Assembly (NCBI GenBank): GCA_946902875.1
Contig: OX336343.1
Span: 18,399,596-18,463,595, forward strand
Length of the DNA: 64,000 nucleotides
Reading direction: 5' to 3'
Source of the DNA: Nematopogon swammerdamellus
Taxonomy: Eukaryota; Arthropoda; Insecta; Lepidoptera; Adelidae
In this document: piece by piece, positions 1-10,581 of the stretch
Layout: each line of letters starts with the position of its first letter
How positions within the stretch are numbered: position 1 is the stretch's first letter
Translations under genes and position numbers: made by a program
Notes under the pieces: model-generated
Told to the model about the DNA's origin: nothing
The model's input: only the letters and a program-made list of their open reading frames with translations
The model's database searches: none

Positions 1-42
1 CTCTGAGGGCAAGGTCGTCGAGGGCAAGCACACTGTATACAG
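1..42 (+). CDS. step: Cytohesin (steppke) penultimate coding exon, 3' part
   Basis: The window opens inside an exon of a cytohesin-family Arf-GEF. Read from base 2, codons 2-40 give SEGKVVEGKHTVY, followed by the two bases AG and a GT donor at 43-44. In vertebrate cytohesins the end of the PH domain has a very similar VVEGNHTVYR stretch. The split AG joins the G at 465 to make AGG (Arg), exactly the residue expected next. The protein activates Arf GTPases at membranes through a Sec7 domain and binds phosphoinositides through its PH domain; in Drosophila it acts in insulin signalling and membrane trafficking. The rest of the gene lies to the left of the window. The family match is from memory of conserved residues, not a search. 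Confidence 0.82.
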
Positions 43-464
43 GTGTGTACACATGCAACCGGGGAAAGCATTTCTGATTGGCATTGAAATATTTAAATAT
101 TATAACCGGCAGATCAAAATTTTATGCAACGGTACCTTGTCACACCCACTTTTTAACTGTTAAAGTAACGTCTAAAGGGATATGTTTCATTAGAACGATG
201 TTCTCTCTCACTCTCCACGGAAGTATTTGTCATGTTTCCCTTTGGTCGTACCGTTGTTTGGCAGTTTCTGAACAGTAATTTTTTCTGTAAATTAATTATT
301 TATCGACATATGAGTACTTGTATATAATGGATAACCTCCATACTTTTATAAAACATCATTACAGCAGGTTAAACTATTCTACTTTGACGAAAATCTCAGC
401 TAATTCGGCAGATAGTACATAGTTCTTTGACAAAATAAATACAAATAAATTGCCCGTGTTACAG

Positions 465-603
465 GATGTCGGCGGCGACAGCGGAAGAGCGAGACGAATG
501 GATGGTGTGTCTCCGTCGCTCCATCAGCCACAATCCGTTCTACGACATGCTCGCGCAGCGCAAGAAGAAGGCGCAACACAACGTGCACCCGCCGACGCAC
601 TAG
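465..603 (+). CDS. step: Cytohesin (steppke) terminal coding exon with stop codon
   Basis: The exon follows a good acceptor (pyrimidine-rich run then CAG at 462-464). It completes the split Arg codon and then encodes 45 residues to TAG at 601-603. Key stretches are MSAATAEERDEW and NPFYDMLAQRKKK. Cytohesins end their PH domain with an EEKEEW-type helix, then a DPFYEML-type motif and a polybasic tail, so order, spacing and composition all match. The polybasic tail is known in the family to help membrane and phosphoinositide binding. The intron (43-464) is phase 2 on both sides. A longer ORF in another frame (450-791) overlaps this exon but carries no family motif and runs past the stop. Confidence is high for the family; the orthologue name steppke is inferred from insect context. 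Confidence 0.87.
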
Positions 604-975
604 CGGCGAGCGTCGCGAGCACTCGCGCGCGCCCTCTCCCCCCCGCCCGGCGGCAAACATTGGCCGTGCTTCTGCTCACCCGCAACAGATGGCAGCACAG
701 TCTAGTGCGAGCGCAACGGCCGTCTGTGGAACGGTTTTTTAAAAACAGTGATGCGTCGCAATCCGCAATTCGAAATTTAAATCTGAATTAAATCAAGACG
801 GTTAATGTGAACCAATGACATTCAGAAGTAGTCAATTCTGACCAATCAACTACGGGCATTGAGTATCTAACGTCTAGACATCTGGACGTCTGCAGTTAAT
901 CGGTTAAACAATATGGAGAGAGAAACAGTGAACCGTGCTTCGAAGTCTGTGTAATAAATGTGCGTGAGACTGTTT
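604..975 (+). other. Probable 3' UTR of the cytohesin gene
   Basis: This stretch directly follows the stop codon. It is GC-rich at first (604-720) and then AT-rich. The first canonical AATAAA after the stop is at 953-958, so the transcript may end near 970-980. No conserved element was recognised. The end is inferred only from the hexamer. Confidence 0.4.
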
Positions 976-2218
976 TTGGACTTTTGATAACATAGAAGAA
1001 ATTGTTACATAGCGTAATGTTAACATGCTTCCTATAAACAATTGTTTAAATTGTGTACAGAGCGTTGACAAAACGGTTTTTATTGTTATATTGACCGTGA
1101 TGCAGTATTTCTTTTGCAATATCAAGAGTATTGTGGCAGCTCTATCTAAATTGTATGTTTGAAGTTTGAGGTGTAGTAGGTGACGGTTAAACACAAATGT
1201 TATTTGCATCCATATGGAGTTTGTTTTGAACAACTTGGAGGTTGACATTTAATATAATGTTAGTTTGTGTAACTCCAAGTAAAACCTCGAGTTCGTAAAA
1301 CGAAAATATGTCAATTCGTCATGACATTCGCTAACATCCTGAAACCACCAAATGTTAGCCATCGGATAGATTCAAAGTGCCCCATGTTGCATATTAAATC
1401 ATTATAACAATGCTGCGGCCTTAGTCAAAGATGTAATCTTCTGTCCTTTTCTATCCGACTATAAATAAACAAGAGAGATTGAAAGCGTCTGTAAGAAGGC
1501 TGAACCCTGATTTTGGCCCAAATGTGATCGTTGTCGATGTTTGATAGAGTCGGCCCGAAGCGTTGCAAGAGTGAGAGCAAGAGAGAGTGAGGAGTATGAA
1601 CATCGCCGGGAGCCGGGGAACTCTCTTCTATAATTTTTAGGGTCCCGTTGCAAAATTGCGAAAAAAAGGATCCTTATGGTTTTATATATCTACTGGTATC
1701 TGCTCTGCCATTCTAATTTATTCTACCTAAGTATACAATAGTGAATTTTTGCTATACAGAATTTGCTACATTTATCTGTCGGTTTTTCTTATCAAATTAC
1801 TTATAGGATGTGCTGGCAAAAAACTTTTTTTCTTCTCTTTAATATGTTTGAAACATCAATTTTTATTTTTTAAATACTTATAAAATGTTTTTAGCTTTCC
1901 TACTTCTTTTAAAATGAAGCCTTTATCTGTTAAAACAGTTTCGTCCCTGTACTGCTCCCGGTGTGTGGTCAATAAACGCTTTAAAAGCTTTTCCAACTGT
2001 TGATTTGTGAAAGAGATGCTGCTCTGTGGCAACGTCCAACAGATCAGAGAATAATGACGGGATGGGCCATCGAGAGCGTTCTGTATGGGAACACGGTCTC
2101 CACCAAATTCCTAGTCCTACCAAGCAAACAGGGCCACGCCGCCACTCAGCGATTCGCACGTCGACATCTACAGCCAATGACAGTCCCCAAATATGTCGAC
2201 ATCCTCTGCCATAATGCA
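976..2218. other. Intergenic, AT-rich, no gene recognised
   Basis: Nothing convincing was found. Both strands of about 1945-2220 carry overlapping open frames of 80-100 codons that end next to a SINE fragment. They contain no motif I recognise and may be decayed retroelement. Confidence 0.4.
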
Positions 2219-2417
2219 GCTTTGGTACCACCGCACTGAATGAAACGTCGTTCGAAACGGCTATGCAAATAGTTTGTGTTTTCCGTCCAGTTCAGTGTAG
2301 CCCACATGAAATGAAGGGAAGCACTGACATGGCACCTAGTTCACCCGGTGTTATGGGCTGGAGATCATGGATGTTGTTGGTTATGTAACCAACCGACACG
2401 GCTTCCATAAAAAAAAA
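2219..2417 (+). repeat. Composite (tRNA/5S) SINE, 3' part
   Basis: A 5'-truncated copy starting in the GGTACCACCGCACTGAATGA body motif and running to the CCATAAAAAA tail. It is diverged, with the GACACGG end rearranged relative to the full copies at 11806, 44923 and 53292. Confidence 0.75.
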
Positions 2418-2568
2418 CATGTATGATGTAATTCTCTGCATAATGCAGCGACATGACAGATGCCTACCGCCAATCTCTGTGATCTGTGGTGACGTCTATG
2501 CGCTCTATACTCGTATGTATACCTTAAGTAGCTTACGCGTTACTGCCAAAATGTAATCTTACTTAGGG

Positions 2569-2776
2569 TAGACTTTGGTGGGTTGCACCTGAGAGCAGCA
2601 GCGGCCGACTTCCGCGCCGCGCGACCGACCCTATACGTTTTCTATAGGCTAGCACTGGTGATCCGCGTCCGACCGCTGCGACACAACGCGGCTGTCGACC
2701 AGTCCTAACCTGTAGATGTATAGGAAAAGTCGCGCGTCGGCCGTTGCTGCTCTCGGCTGCAGCTCACAAAAGTCTA
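2569..2776. mobile_element. Fold-back element (MITE-like), about 45-bp inverted ends
   Basis: The ends are TAGACTTTGGTG and its diverged complement CACAAAAGTCTA. The complementarity runs inward through the motif GAGAGCAGCAGCGGCCGAC and its counterpart on the other arm. No coding capacity. The superfamily is unclear; a TA target is possible. Confidence 0.6.
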
Positions 2777-3092
2777 TCTGTAGGCTAGTTCATTTGAAAT
2801 GATGTCGAGGTTATTTTCTGCAGACGCACTCGTTCTTTGCTGCCTCTTGTGTTCTCTTTTCCCTCTGCAATCGATTGACATTTCTGTTCACTATTTATTG
2901 TATAAAGCGTGAGGAGAATAGTCCATAGCTGAAGGAAATAGTCAAGCATATGTAGACAAAACTAAAAATGGATCAGTGGTTCTCGAGTTATAAGCGAATA
3001 GCACGGTAGGTTAGTGTAAATAGTAATACATAACCCTTTATTCTTGCTTCGCAGCAGTAAAAAAGGAACATTAAGGGCGGCAATATTATGTA

Positions 3093-3404
3093 TATAAGGT
3101 GCTTCGTTATTTATGTCAAAAATTTCGGGAGGGTTACATAGACACTCAAATAAACACGTTACGTAAAAAAATGATATGTTTTTAGCATTACTTTTCGAGA
3201 AATTTAACAAAAGATTTTTGCTACTTAAACATTAACCTGTATGTAACAGTAGGTAACTCGCATTGTACGGGGTCAATGACCGTACTATGTTCAAACGCAG
3301 AACAGCTGTTTGTAAACATGGTTTTTTTCTTACGTAAAGTGTTTATTTGAGTGCGTATGTAACCCTCCCGAAATTTTTGACATAAATAACGAAGCACCTT
3401 ATAT
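3093..3404. mobile_element. MITE with about 80-bp terminal inverted repeats
   Basis: The left end begins TATAAGGTGCTTCGTTATTT and the right end is its complement. The arms (3093-3174 and 3325-3404) differ at only a few positions and include a shared CGGGAGGGTTACATA core. Flanking TA fits a Tc1/mariner-type target. An outer GGGCGGCAATAT motif at 3076-3087 recurs inverted at 3632-3644, so this element may be nested in an older one. Confidence 0.7.
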
Positions 3405-3406
3405 GC

Positions 3407-3630
3407 ATACCGTTTTCACCCAGTCTGGTAAGAAAAGGATGAAAACGGAAGGTCAAAATGCAATGCAAAAGACAATATATCGCCATACACCCATACCTAT
3501 TCCGTTCCGTTAAGCAAGGCCTATACCGGTGTGCGTCTGAAAACAGAAACAAACAAATGCAAACGGCTTGTGTATGACAATACACCTGTTTTCCATTGTT
3601 TTTGTACCTGACTGGGTGACAACGGCAAGT
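3407..3630. mobile_element. Second MITE-like inverted repeat adjoining the first
   Basis: The end motif CCGTTTTCACCCAGTCTGG at about 3410 is matched, inverted with a few mismatches, near 3607-3627. It lies directly beside the 3093-3404 element. No coding capacity. Confidence 0.5.
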
Positions 3631-3639
3631 ATATTGCCG

Positions 3640-4320
3640 CCCTAAGAGGCAGCAAATTAATGTCATATCATATTTTGGCCATTTCAGTGATATATTAAAG
3701 AAATGCTCGAAAAAGATGATAGTGCGAGGCGGGAATAGCTCTCTGACCAATCGAAATCTCAAATGTGATACGTAGTATTCAATTGCGAGCCATTTTGTTA
3801 ATTTATTAAAAATTATCTCGCTATAAATTAAGATTTTTACATCATGTGCTTGTGACGATGGGAAAAAGTGTAAGGAGGCGAAATGATTATAAGACTTCTC
3901 AATAATGTCGGACGGTAATGAAGTGGCGTCGGCCGTCGCGCTCGGCGCCCGCCTATTTTCGTAGTTTATATATCACAAGTTGGTATTAGAAAAGGTATTA
4001 GTTCAATAGACGCGTGGGAGTGAGTGGCCACAGCCCAAAGCCAATTTAATTGTAACATGTACAGTTAGAGCTGTAAGGATTATATTAGTTTCCTGCGTTA
4101 TTTAATCTGCTGTAAGGTGATTTTGTAATCAAAATATTCTCATTATTTTTGTCATGAATTCTAAAAAGAAATTAAACGAAAATAAACTTTATTGCACCAA
4201 AGTTTACATAAAGCAGACTTAATGCTTAAACGCGTTCTCTACCAGTCATACCTGGAATTGTAGGTAAGTGATGGGTAGTGCGAAATTAACAATTCAAGTT
4301 CTAAGATACTAAATTATATT
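3640..4320. other. Intergenic, nothing recognised
   Basis: AT-rich single-copy-looking sequence with a short GC-rich patch near 3925-3955. No convincing ORF, RNA gene or repeat was seen. Confidence 0.4.
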
Positions 4321-4329
4321 ATATACAAT

Positions 4330-4620
4330 TCCCTGCAGCAAATAATGCCGTTCGGAACCAGTGTAAAACTGTAGGTCCCTTTCCTTGCCCTTTACTAGGT
4401 GGTAGGCTCAAATTGTAGCCGGCTGGGTTGTTACCTCCGTACTGGATGTAAGATGGCCGCATAGCAGCCTCGGTTGTGTTCTCCTCTAGTCCAGTATAGC
4501 CAGCAATCCAGGGAAGTCTCCGGTATGGCACCTACCTTCTCGGAGGTGATATTGGCTGGTCGGAGCATGTGCTTTAATTCCTCCGAACCAGTCGCCCATA
4601 TTGGATTAATTAAAAAAAAA
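4330..4620 (+). repeat. tRNA-Ser-type SINE, 5'-truncated copy
   Basis: It matches the fuller copy at 14036-14440 from the CGGAACC-GTGTAAAACT region through the block CTCTAGTCCAGTATAGCCAG to an A-rich end. The tRNA-like head is missing. Confidence 0.8.
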
Positions 4621-4977
4621 TGCCTGTCTCACTAACTTGCATGTCTGCGCGACAGGTACGACGCTCTACAACAGGATTGTCTCTTTCTACAGCTCGACAC
4701 GCATAATTTGCTGCCGTGAATTGTACCTACATTTTGAACACATCGAGTACACTGAAATACTATATTATTCGTTATAATCAGTGTTGCAGGTGTTTATATT
4801 CGAGTATCTACCTTTTGTACACAACAGACTTAACATCTTTATTAATATTATACGGAAGTGGTCTCCCGTGTGTGTCCGTCCAACTGAGCTACACACTTGA
4901 CCTGAGATGATCAAGCAGTAGCTACGTACATTACATCACTCTGCTGGTGCGTGAGCTTCGCAGTGGGAGTAGCGCGG

Positions 4978-5024
4978 GCGAGGGAAGCGGGGTAGCGGTC
5001 CGAGGGAAGCGGGGTAGCGGTCCT
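4978..5024 (+). repeat. 22-bp perfect tandem duplication
   Basis: The unit GAGGGAAGCGGGGTAGCGGT occurs twice head to tail (about 4980 and 5002) in otherwise AT-rich sequence. Confidence 0.85.
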
Positions 5025-5029
5025 AGTTA

Positions 5030-6285
5030 CCCGACTAACTTCGCAGCAGCAAAGTTATGTGGTGTTGCTTATGTTTAGTTAATGAATTATGGTACATAGT
5101 TTCAATTAGCCCAACTTCCAATTATGGTTTATCCGATATACAGTAAAGAAATTATGTTACAACATTTAATTATTGGATGTTCTAGTACGTTGACTGAAGG
5201 GCAATCAGTGATGCAAGCCTAGCTTTAGACGAGTCGAATGATATGTTTTAAGTGTAGCTGTAATGTTGTAAGGAAGCTGGGTTGGATGTCGTGTGGTTAA
5301 TTTATGGTCATTAATTTTATTATCACACATTTCTTCTTTTCTTCCTAGAACTATTACATTTTAAAAATGATTTTACATTTATGTTTGATAAGTTTCGGTA
5401 GGCCTAGTAAATGTTAATTTATTGTATATTATTAATGTAAATTTTAGGAATTATTTTGAATGGGAAATGTCAGTGGTTGAAGACTACAGTATACTCAGCA
5501 ATTTTATTGTAGTAAATATTTCAGAAGGTTTTTTTAATCAAAAATTTCACAAAAAAATCCTGACTGGTACTGTCAATCTCTTACATCTCATCTCATCTTA
5601 GATTTCCAATATCTCAGGTCGCACGATGGAATTCCAACTTGTAGGTCTGGATCTTTATGTAAACAATGCCATGCTAACGATTTTATAATGTAGCTCAAGT
5701 GACTAGGTGCGAAGGTGTGTAGAAGTACATAGGAAGTAGAATTGCAGCGTTAGTTGTAATGTAAAGTAGATAATATAATGTTGGTATAGCTGCGCTGTAT
5801 ATTCTGCCTGAACAGAAATTAAATTATCTAAATTTTAATGTTTTATATGATGTAGTTAAAAAGATGTGTTGTAAATAATTTTTGTAATAAAAATGAAATG
5901 AAATATACATATGGAATCTTTATTTACATGTGCAGTTTAATTTTATTGTCTTATATTCCCTCATAATGACCATCATTGAATACTATATGCATTCAATACC
6001 TACATCCTGTAAGTAGGTATAAATATTTCTCTAACGTGTGCGGCAGCATAACTGGGGGTTTTTTTTTTCAAAATGCAAATTTAATTTAAATTTAATTTTT
6101 CTTTGTCTAATAAAGATTTACACCACAAATGCAATAAACCACATTTTATGAGGCAGATATGTTTTTATTTTTTTTTATAATATAGGTAGACATCTAATTG
6201 ATTTTACGTGACTTTAGCCTTTGCATTCACCAAAAGTAACTGTTTGAAAATGAGGTCACAATCAATATTCAGACCATTATGTGAA
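5030..6285. other. Intergenic, AT-rich, nothing recognised
   Basis: Long A/T-rich stretch with homopolymer runs (for example near 6060 and 6165). No convincing gene or repeat. Confidence 0.4.
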
Positions 6286-6289
6286 CGCG

Positions 6290-6620
6290 CTCGAGGCTTT
6301 TATTTTGCCACGACTTCACGAAATGGACTTAGGCACATGGTTTAAACAGACGGAGCAACGGCTTCCACTACTTCAGGGGCATTCATGACTGTTTTGAGGG
6401 AACACTTCCTAGGGCGCCTCATTTGGAGTGGCCAGCACGCTGCTCCCCTGATTTGGCTCCTTGCGATTTCTTTTTGTGGGGCCTAGTACCCTAGAAGACC
6501 TGAAGGCCAACATTCGGAAAGAAACGACCAACATACCCGTCGCTATGTTGGAAAAAGTAATGACCGTAGACGGAAAAATGAATGGCAAACGCCAGAAAAA
6601 GGAGGGTTGTACCGGTTGAG
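6290..6620 (+). pseudogene. IS630/Tc1-mariner transposase remnant (C-terminal part)
   Basis: In the frame at 6429-6482 the DNA encodes WPARCSPDLAPCDFFLWG, the block around the third catalytic acidic residue of IS630/Tc1/mariner transposases. Downstream, in another frame, come LEDLKANIRKE and MLEKVM-like pieces typical of the C-terminus. Stops and frameshifts break the reading frame, so it is a dead fossil. The exact subfamily cannot be fixed by eye. Confidence 0.65.
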
Positions 6621-6765
6621 CGTCGGGGGTGCGGTGGAAGCGCTATGAAAGGAGGTAAATCTCCTCCGTGCCAACTTATATTTATATTAATTATATTTCA
6701 CTTCCCACAATTAAAAATCTTTTGATACTTACCTACTTACATTTAACAACATACGACTCTAACAT

Positions 6766-6897
6766 CCAAAGGTTGACTGGAAGAAATCCCTGTAAGGGAT
6801 AAGTACGCCTTTGTCGTTCATGTAAATTGTAATATCGAGTTTGTTTCTGTAAAATATTTTTGGAGCAATTAAATAAAGTAAGAAATTTTCTTTCTAT
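6766..6897 (+). repeat. LINE 3'-end fragment
   Basis: It contains GGTTGACTGGAAGAAATC, CTGTAAGGGATAAGT and a terminal AATAAAGTAAGAAATTTTCT-type tail. The same block occurs at 10218-10462, 30392-30507 and inverted at 48340-48480, which marks it as a retroelement 3' end. Confidence 0.7.
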
Positions 6898-7415
6898 CTT
6901 TGCTGCAGTATGTATTGATATTACATAAATATCAATCTAGCAGTAAGTCAATGTCTGCCTGAGAAATAAGTTTTGGAGCAATTCGTGAATCGTCAGCGCC
7001 ATCATTCTGTGACTAGTGAGAACCAGAACAGTTAGTGTTGCCACTGGCCGCTAGATTGCACTAGCCAGTCCAGCTGGTTCAGCCTTTAGTTATGGTGTCG
7101 GTGTGTCTGGCTTGGTTACAATCTTATACAATAGATGGCGCTGTTTAGATGTATTGAATAAATTATTATTATATTCCAAAAGTTACTCTATGTACAGCTG
7201 TGAAGTAGCGCGATATTTGATGCTCTGTGATTGATTAATTAATAAATAACTTGTGTGTGAACGGAATATTGTTTTACATTTTTGCAGGAGATAGGTGTCG
7301 CGCGTAAATGCGCGCGAAACACAAACAAACGCCATAAATCTGTTTTTATAGACACCTTTTTTGAAAACTTTTGGAGGCTTTTGCAACCTTGTATTATTAT
7401 ACCTCTATTTTTCAG

Positions 7416-7583
7416 GAGAGCTACTAATCCACGTTGCCTTTAAAGCATGCAACAATGTCTACATAAATGAAACAGTCGTGGAAAATAATCGACCGCTTGA
7501 CGTGTGGTGCATTAGAAATCGTACGCGGCACGTTTCCGGGCAGCTAATGACTAATGAATTTCCTCAGTTTTGTAACACTTCCT
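7416..7583 (+). CDS. Candidate orphan exon (unrecognised, low confidence)
   Basis: A 168-bp open stretch is bounded by a strong-looking acceptor (CTCTATTTTTCAG, ending 7415) and a consensus donor (GTAAGT at 7584). Its length is a multiple of three and it stays open in the frame that includes NETVVENNRPLDVWCIRN. The peptide has three N-glycosylation sequons (NET, NRT, NTS) and several cysteines, as in an extracellular domain. I do not recognise the family and see no partner exons nearby. It may be chance or part of a decayed element. Confidence 0.2.
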
Positions 7584-7817
7584 GTAAGTACCTAACGTTC
7601 GCGTTTCATGTTTACAGCTGTCAGTTTTTGCAGTGAGCGAGTAAAGAAAATATTGAAATCAGACAGCTCCTATTTCGTCGTGTGATTTTTTTGTCATACT
7701 AATAGTTAGTACCTATGACGAATTTGTTTCGGGTTTGCTCGCATGAGTCCACCTATCGAACTTTTTACTAAAATACATAAAAACATTCATATAAAAATAA
7801 AAAAATCATAAAAAGTG

Positions 7818-7890
7818 TGATTCCGGCCAGGATCGAACTGGCGGCCTTCTGCGTGTAAAGCAGATGTGATAACCACTACACCACGGAACC
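7818..7890 (-). tRNA. tRNA-Val (anticodon TAC)
   Basis: On the minus strand the 73-nt sequence folds as a standard tRNA. The acceptor pair GGTTCCG/CGGAATC has one G-T wobble, and the discriminator is A. The D arm contains the A box TGGTGTAGTGGTT. The anticodon stem TCTGC/GCAGA closes the loop TTTACAC (anticodon TAC at 7857-7855). The variable loop has five bases, and the T arm GCCAG/CTGGC closes TTCGATC (B box). A T-run (TTTTTATGATTTTTTTATTT) follows downstream on that strand as terminator. All conserved bases seem intact, so it looks functional. No CCA is encoded, as expected for a eukaryotic nuclear gene. Confidence 0.95.
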
Positions 7891-8039
7891 GTTACAGCGC
7901 TAGAGGAAATAGCGCCTGCCGATCTCCTTGATCTTATGCTGATGCCGATCTACCTACATTGGATTTCTTTCTAAAAAAAAAAAAAAGGACAGATTTGTGA
8001 ACCGCGCTTTCATTTTATTAATTTGGCTCGAGCTGGGCT

Positions 8040-8200
8040 GGAGTGTGAGAAGACCACCCGCTAGGTGGGACGACGACATCAAGTACGTCGGCGGAAAGCA
8101 GTGGTTTCGTACCGCTTAAGGCCGGGAGGACTGTATAAGTTACTCTATGGACTGGAGGAAAATAAAATTGGAAAGGCGTATGGACGCTTACACGCTAACT
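8040..8200 (+). pseudogene. RTE-like LINE 3' coding fragment
   Basis: It encodes RPPARWDDDIKYVGGKQW, which corresponds to the RPPARWTDDLKKVAGSGW segment near the C-terminus of the RTE-like fragment at 12317-12886. A stop codon follows soon after and the rest is degenerate. Confidence 0.65.
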
Positions 8201-8849
8201 GACTGAATAACTGGGCTGGGCCTGGGCTTGAATTTGACCATGTGCACCGTTGACGGACAAAATAAATATAATCGAAGATGTGCAACCTTCGATCATTTAT
8301 TGTTTACGTGTGCACGATATTCCTTATTCCAATGTTAGCCAATCTTTATTCCTACCTAACATGCGAGCTGGTTCTAACTAGGTGTGTACCTATGTAATTG
8401 ATAGGTGATAGAGAAAACACAAGTCCAAATCGGCTTTTCCGATGTTTTTGCACGAATAATTGTATTTTGTGGTGAACATTCCAACCGTATAAGCAAGTAA
8501 TAAACAAATTAGCACCCACTTTACTCGAAAACGTGCTAATATGCGGGACATCCCATCTCATGTCGGGCCGACTACCTATGTACATAACATAACATAATAT
8601 AAAACCTTGTCAAAACAATATTACTCGAGAATTGTTCATTGGAGCCCCAGGGGTGCCCAGGGCCACAACAAGTTTAATAGTTTGGCAAAGTTAGTAAATA
8701 AATGCTCATACGAGATACATACATACAAGCCAGCTATAGCTGTCATCTTGGCTAGTACCTAACTAATATCTCATCTGTGCCTTGCTTGGCCCAGTCAGGA
8801 GTCAGCATCTGAAAAAAGGTATTAGTCGTACGACGTTTACACCGTTACC

Positions 8850-9424
8850 GGGCTTTTTGGCGCGGTTTCCCGCGCGAGGCCTGCCGTAATTTTGTCCGCT
8901 CTATGTATAAAATAGCGCGGTCGCTGTGGCCGGCTGGCTGGCGGTATAATGGTCGGTCACTTTGTCCTCCCTAAGTTAACGGGGTCGTCGTGACCGACTG
9001 CTGGCTAGGGGCGAGCGGCATCGAAGCCGCTACTGCTGCTGGCACATTCCTCAGTCTCTCGACTGCTGCAGCTGCCTGTGGTGTGGATAATCAGCGAATG
9101 GATCGGTGATTGTCGGTTGGTCTCCTCGCTCGACATCGCCACCGGCGGCTGCCGGGGCGATGCTGCTGGAAGAAAAACATGTCCGCCAGTTCGATTATCA
9201 CAGGGAAGAAGAACTGGCAAGAAACTTCACTGGGTCGCGTCCTGGTCGTCGGCGGCTGCGCGGCGTGGAGGCTCTGGACCTGCGAAGTTAAACGGGTGTG
9301 TTAGTATCGACAGGGGGCGCCTGGTCGATGGATCCCGCAGTCGGTAGTCGCATCGCAAGCGCTAGCGATCAGCGGGTTGTCGTGTCGGTACGCCCCCTTG
9401 CAGAAGCCTGTGGACAGCTTCTGG
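8850..9424 (+). promoter_or_regulatory. GC-rich CpG-dense block with a TATA-like motif
   Basis: A GC-rich island in AT-rich surroundings. It contains TATAAAATAG at about 8906 and repeated CGG/GGC motifs. It could be a core promoter or a first noncoding exon, but no coding exon was identified downstream. The short segment CCGCCAGTTCGATTATCACA at 9182-9201 recurs at 15446, so at least part is a dispersed repeat. Confidence 0.2.
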
Positions 9425-9426
9425 AG

Positions 9427-9582
9427 AAAGTGTTAAATAATATTTAGATTCATATTCGGACCCTTGAGTTGAAGGCGGTACAAAAGCACACCTGAAAATT
9501 TATAGATGTACCTCTTTTGTGCTTTTGTACCCCCTTCAACTCAAGGGTCCGAATATGAATCAAAATATTATTTAACACTTTT
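9427..9582. repeat. Nearly perfect long hairpin, about 64-bp arms
   Basis: The left arm at 9427-9490 and right arm at 9518-9582 are complementary with about two mismatches over 64 bp. The loop is 27 nt. The arms include TTCATATTCGGACCCTTGAG and its exact complement. There is no coding capacity. A fold-back transposon or a hairpin RNA source are both possible. Confidence 0.9.
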
Positions 9583-9939
9583 GAGTTCTGTTTTTTTTTA
9601 TGGGTAGCGCCAATGATATTATAAGTTAAAAGAAGGTAGATAGGTTATCTGAGCTCCCAAGCGGCACATTAAATACAAGACCACAGTCCTGTCTGAAGTT
9701 AGTCGCCCACCAACTACGCACACGTTCGCTTCGGACCGCTAACCACGAGCCGCTAACACATCGAAAATGCCGTCGTGTGTAATAATGAGATTCTGCACTA
9801 ATTCTAATAATTTTATTGGAATAAGACTATTCGAGTCGGCGCATCACTTTATAGTTCTTCCTCTCAACTTTTCAAGGACGTGCCATGTGTGAGCACTGAA
9901 TGTCATAAAGATAACCTATCTTTCCTAAAATATCATTGG

Positions 9940-10070
9940 GTAGCGCGACATGTGGCATCGTTTCACCTACAAGTAGATGTCTAACGATGCCCATGGACAT
10001 TCTGTGATGCACGGGGATTGCGAATGCCATGCCGGCCTGACAGGAGCCATTTCACGCCCCTTTTAAAAAA
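9940..10070 (+). repeat. Dispersed retroelement fragment
   Basis: Motifs such as GACATGTGGCATCGTTTCAC, CCCATGGACATT and GAATGCCATGCCGGCCTGA recur inverted at 17050-17200 with moderate divergence. The parent element was not identified. Confidence 0.6.
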
Positions 10071-10217
10071 CCCCAGGCTGTACTTGGGAGGAAATATATG
10101 GGCAGGGAGTGCGTTCCACATTTTGTTAGTTGTTTTTTGAGGTCACTGCAATGTTTTTTAAAACAGTTTTTTAGTTAAAATCCGACTTCAACCTCTGAAG
10201 TGTCTCCTTTCCAACAA

Positions 10218-10462
10218 AGGTTGGTTGGAAAAAAGGAACGGTGGACTATAAGAAATCTCTGTAAGGGATAAGTCAGCCTTTGCACCTTATGTAAATTTTC
10301 TAATGTACTTATTACTGTTTAATGTTCACACCTAGTTCACCCGGTGTTATGGGCTGACATCACGGATGTTGTAGGTGATGTAGCCAACCGTGTCAAGTTT
10401 CCATAAAAAACAAAAAAAAAAATGTTATTGGAGCAATAAAGTATTTTCTATCTATCTATCTA
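10218..10462 (+). repeat. LINE 3' tail interrupted by a SINE fragment
   Basis: The GGGATAAGTCAGCCTTTG block and the GGAGCAATAAAG tail with TATCTATC microsatellite match the LINE end seen at 48340-48480. Between them, at 10328-10420, lies the 3' end of the composite SINE (CACCTAGTTCACCCGGTG to an A-run), so the SINE inserted into an older LINE. Confidence 0.75.
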
Positions 10463-10581
10463 AAAAGAATAATCGAAATCGGTTGGCGTGGTATAGGAAC
10501 TGTTATTCGCCCTTTTTCATGGACGTACTTATGCACATTTAAGAGTTTGATTATTTTCTCATTAGATCCTATCATCCTACA

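Noticed and set aside
450..791. A 113-codon ORF overlapping the left edge
   Set aside because: Different frame from the steppke terminal exon, runs through its stop, and lacks any family motif.
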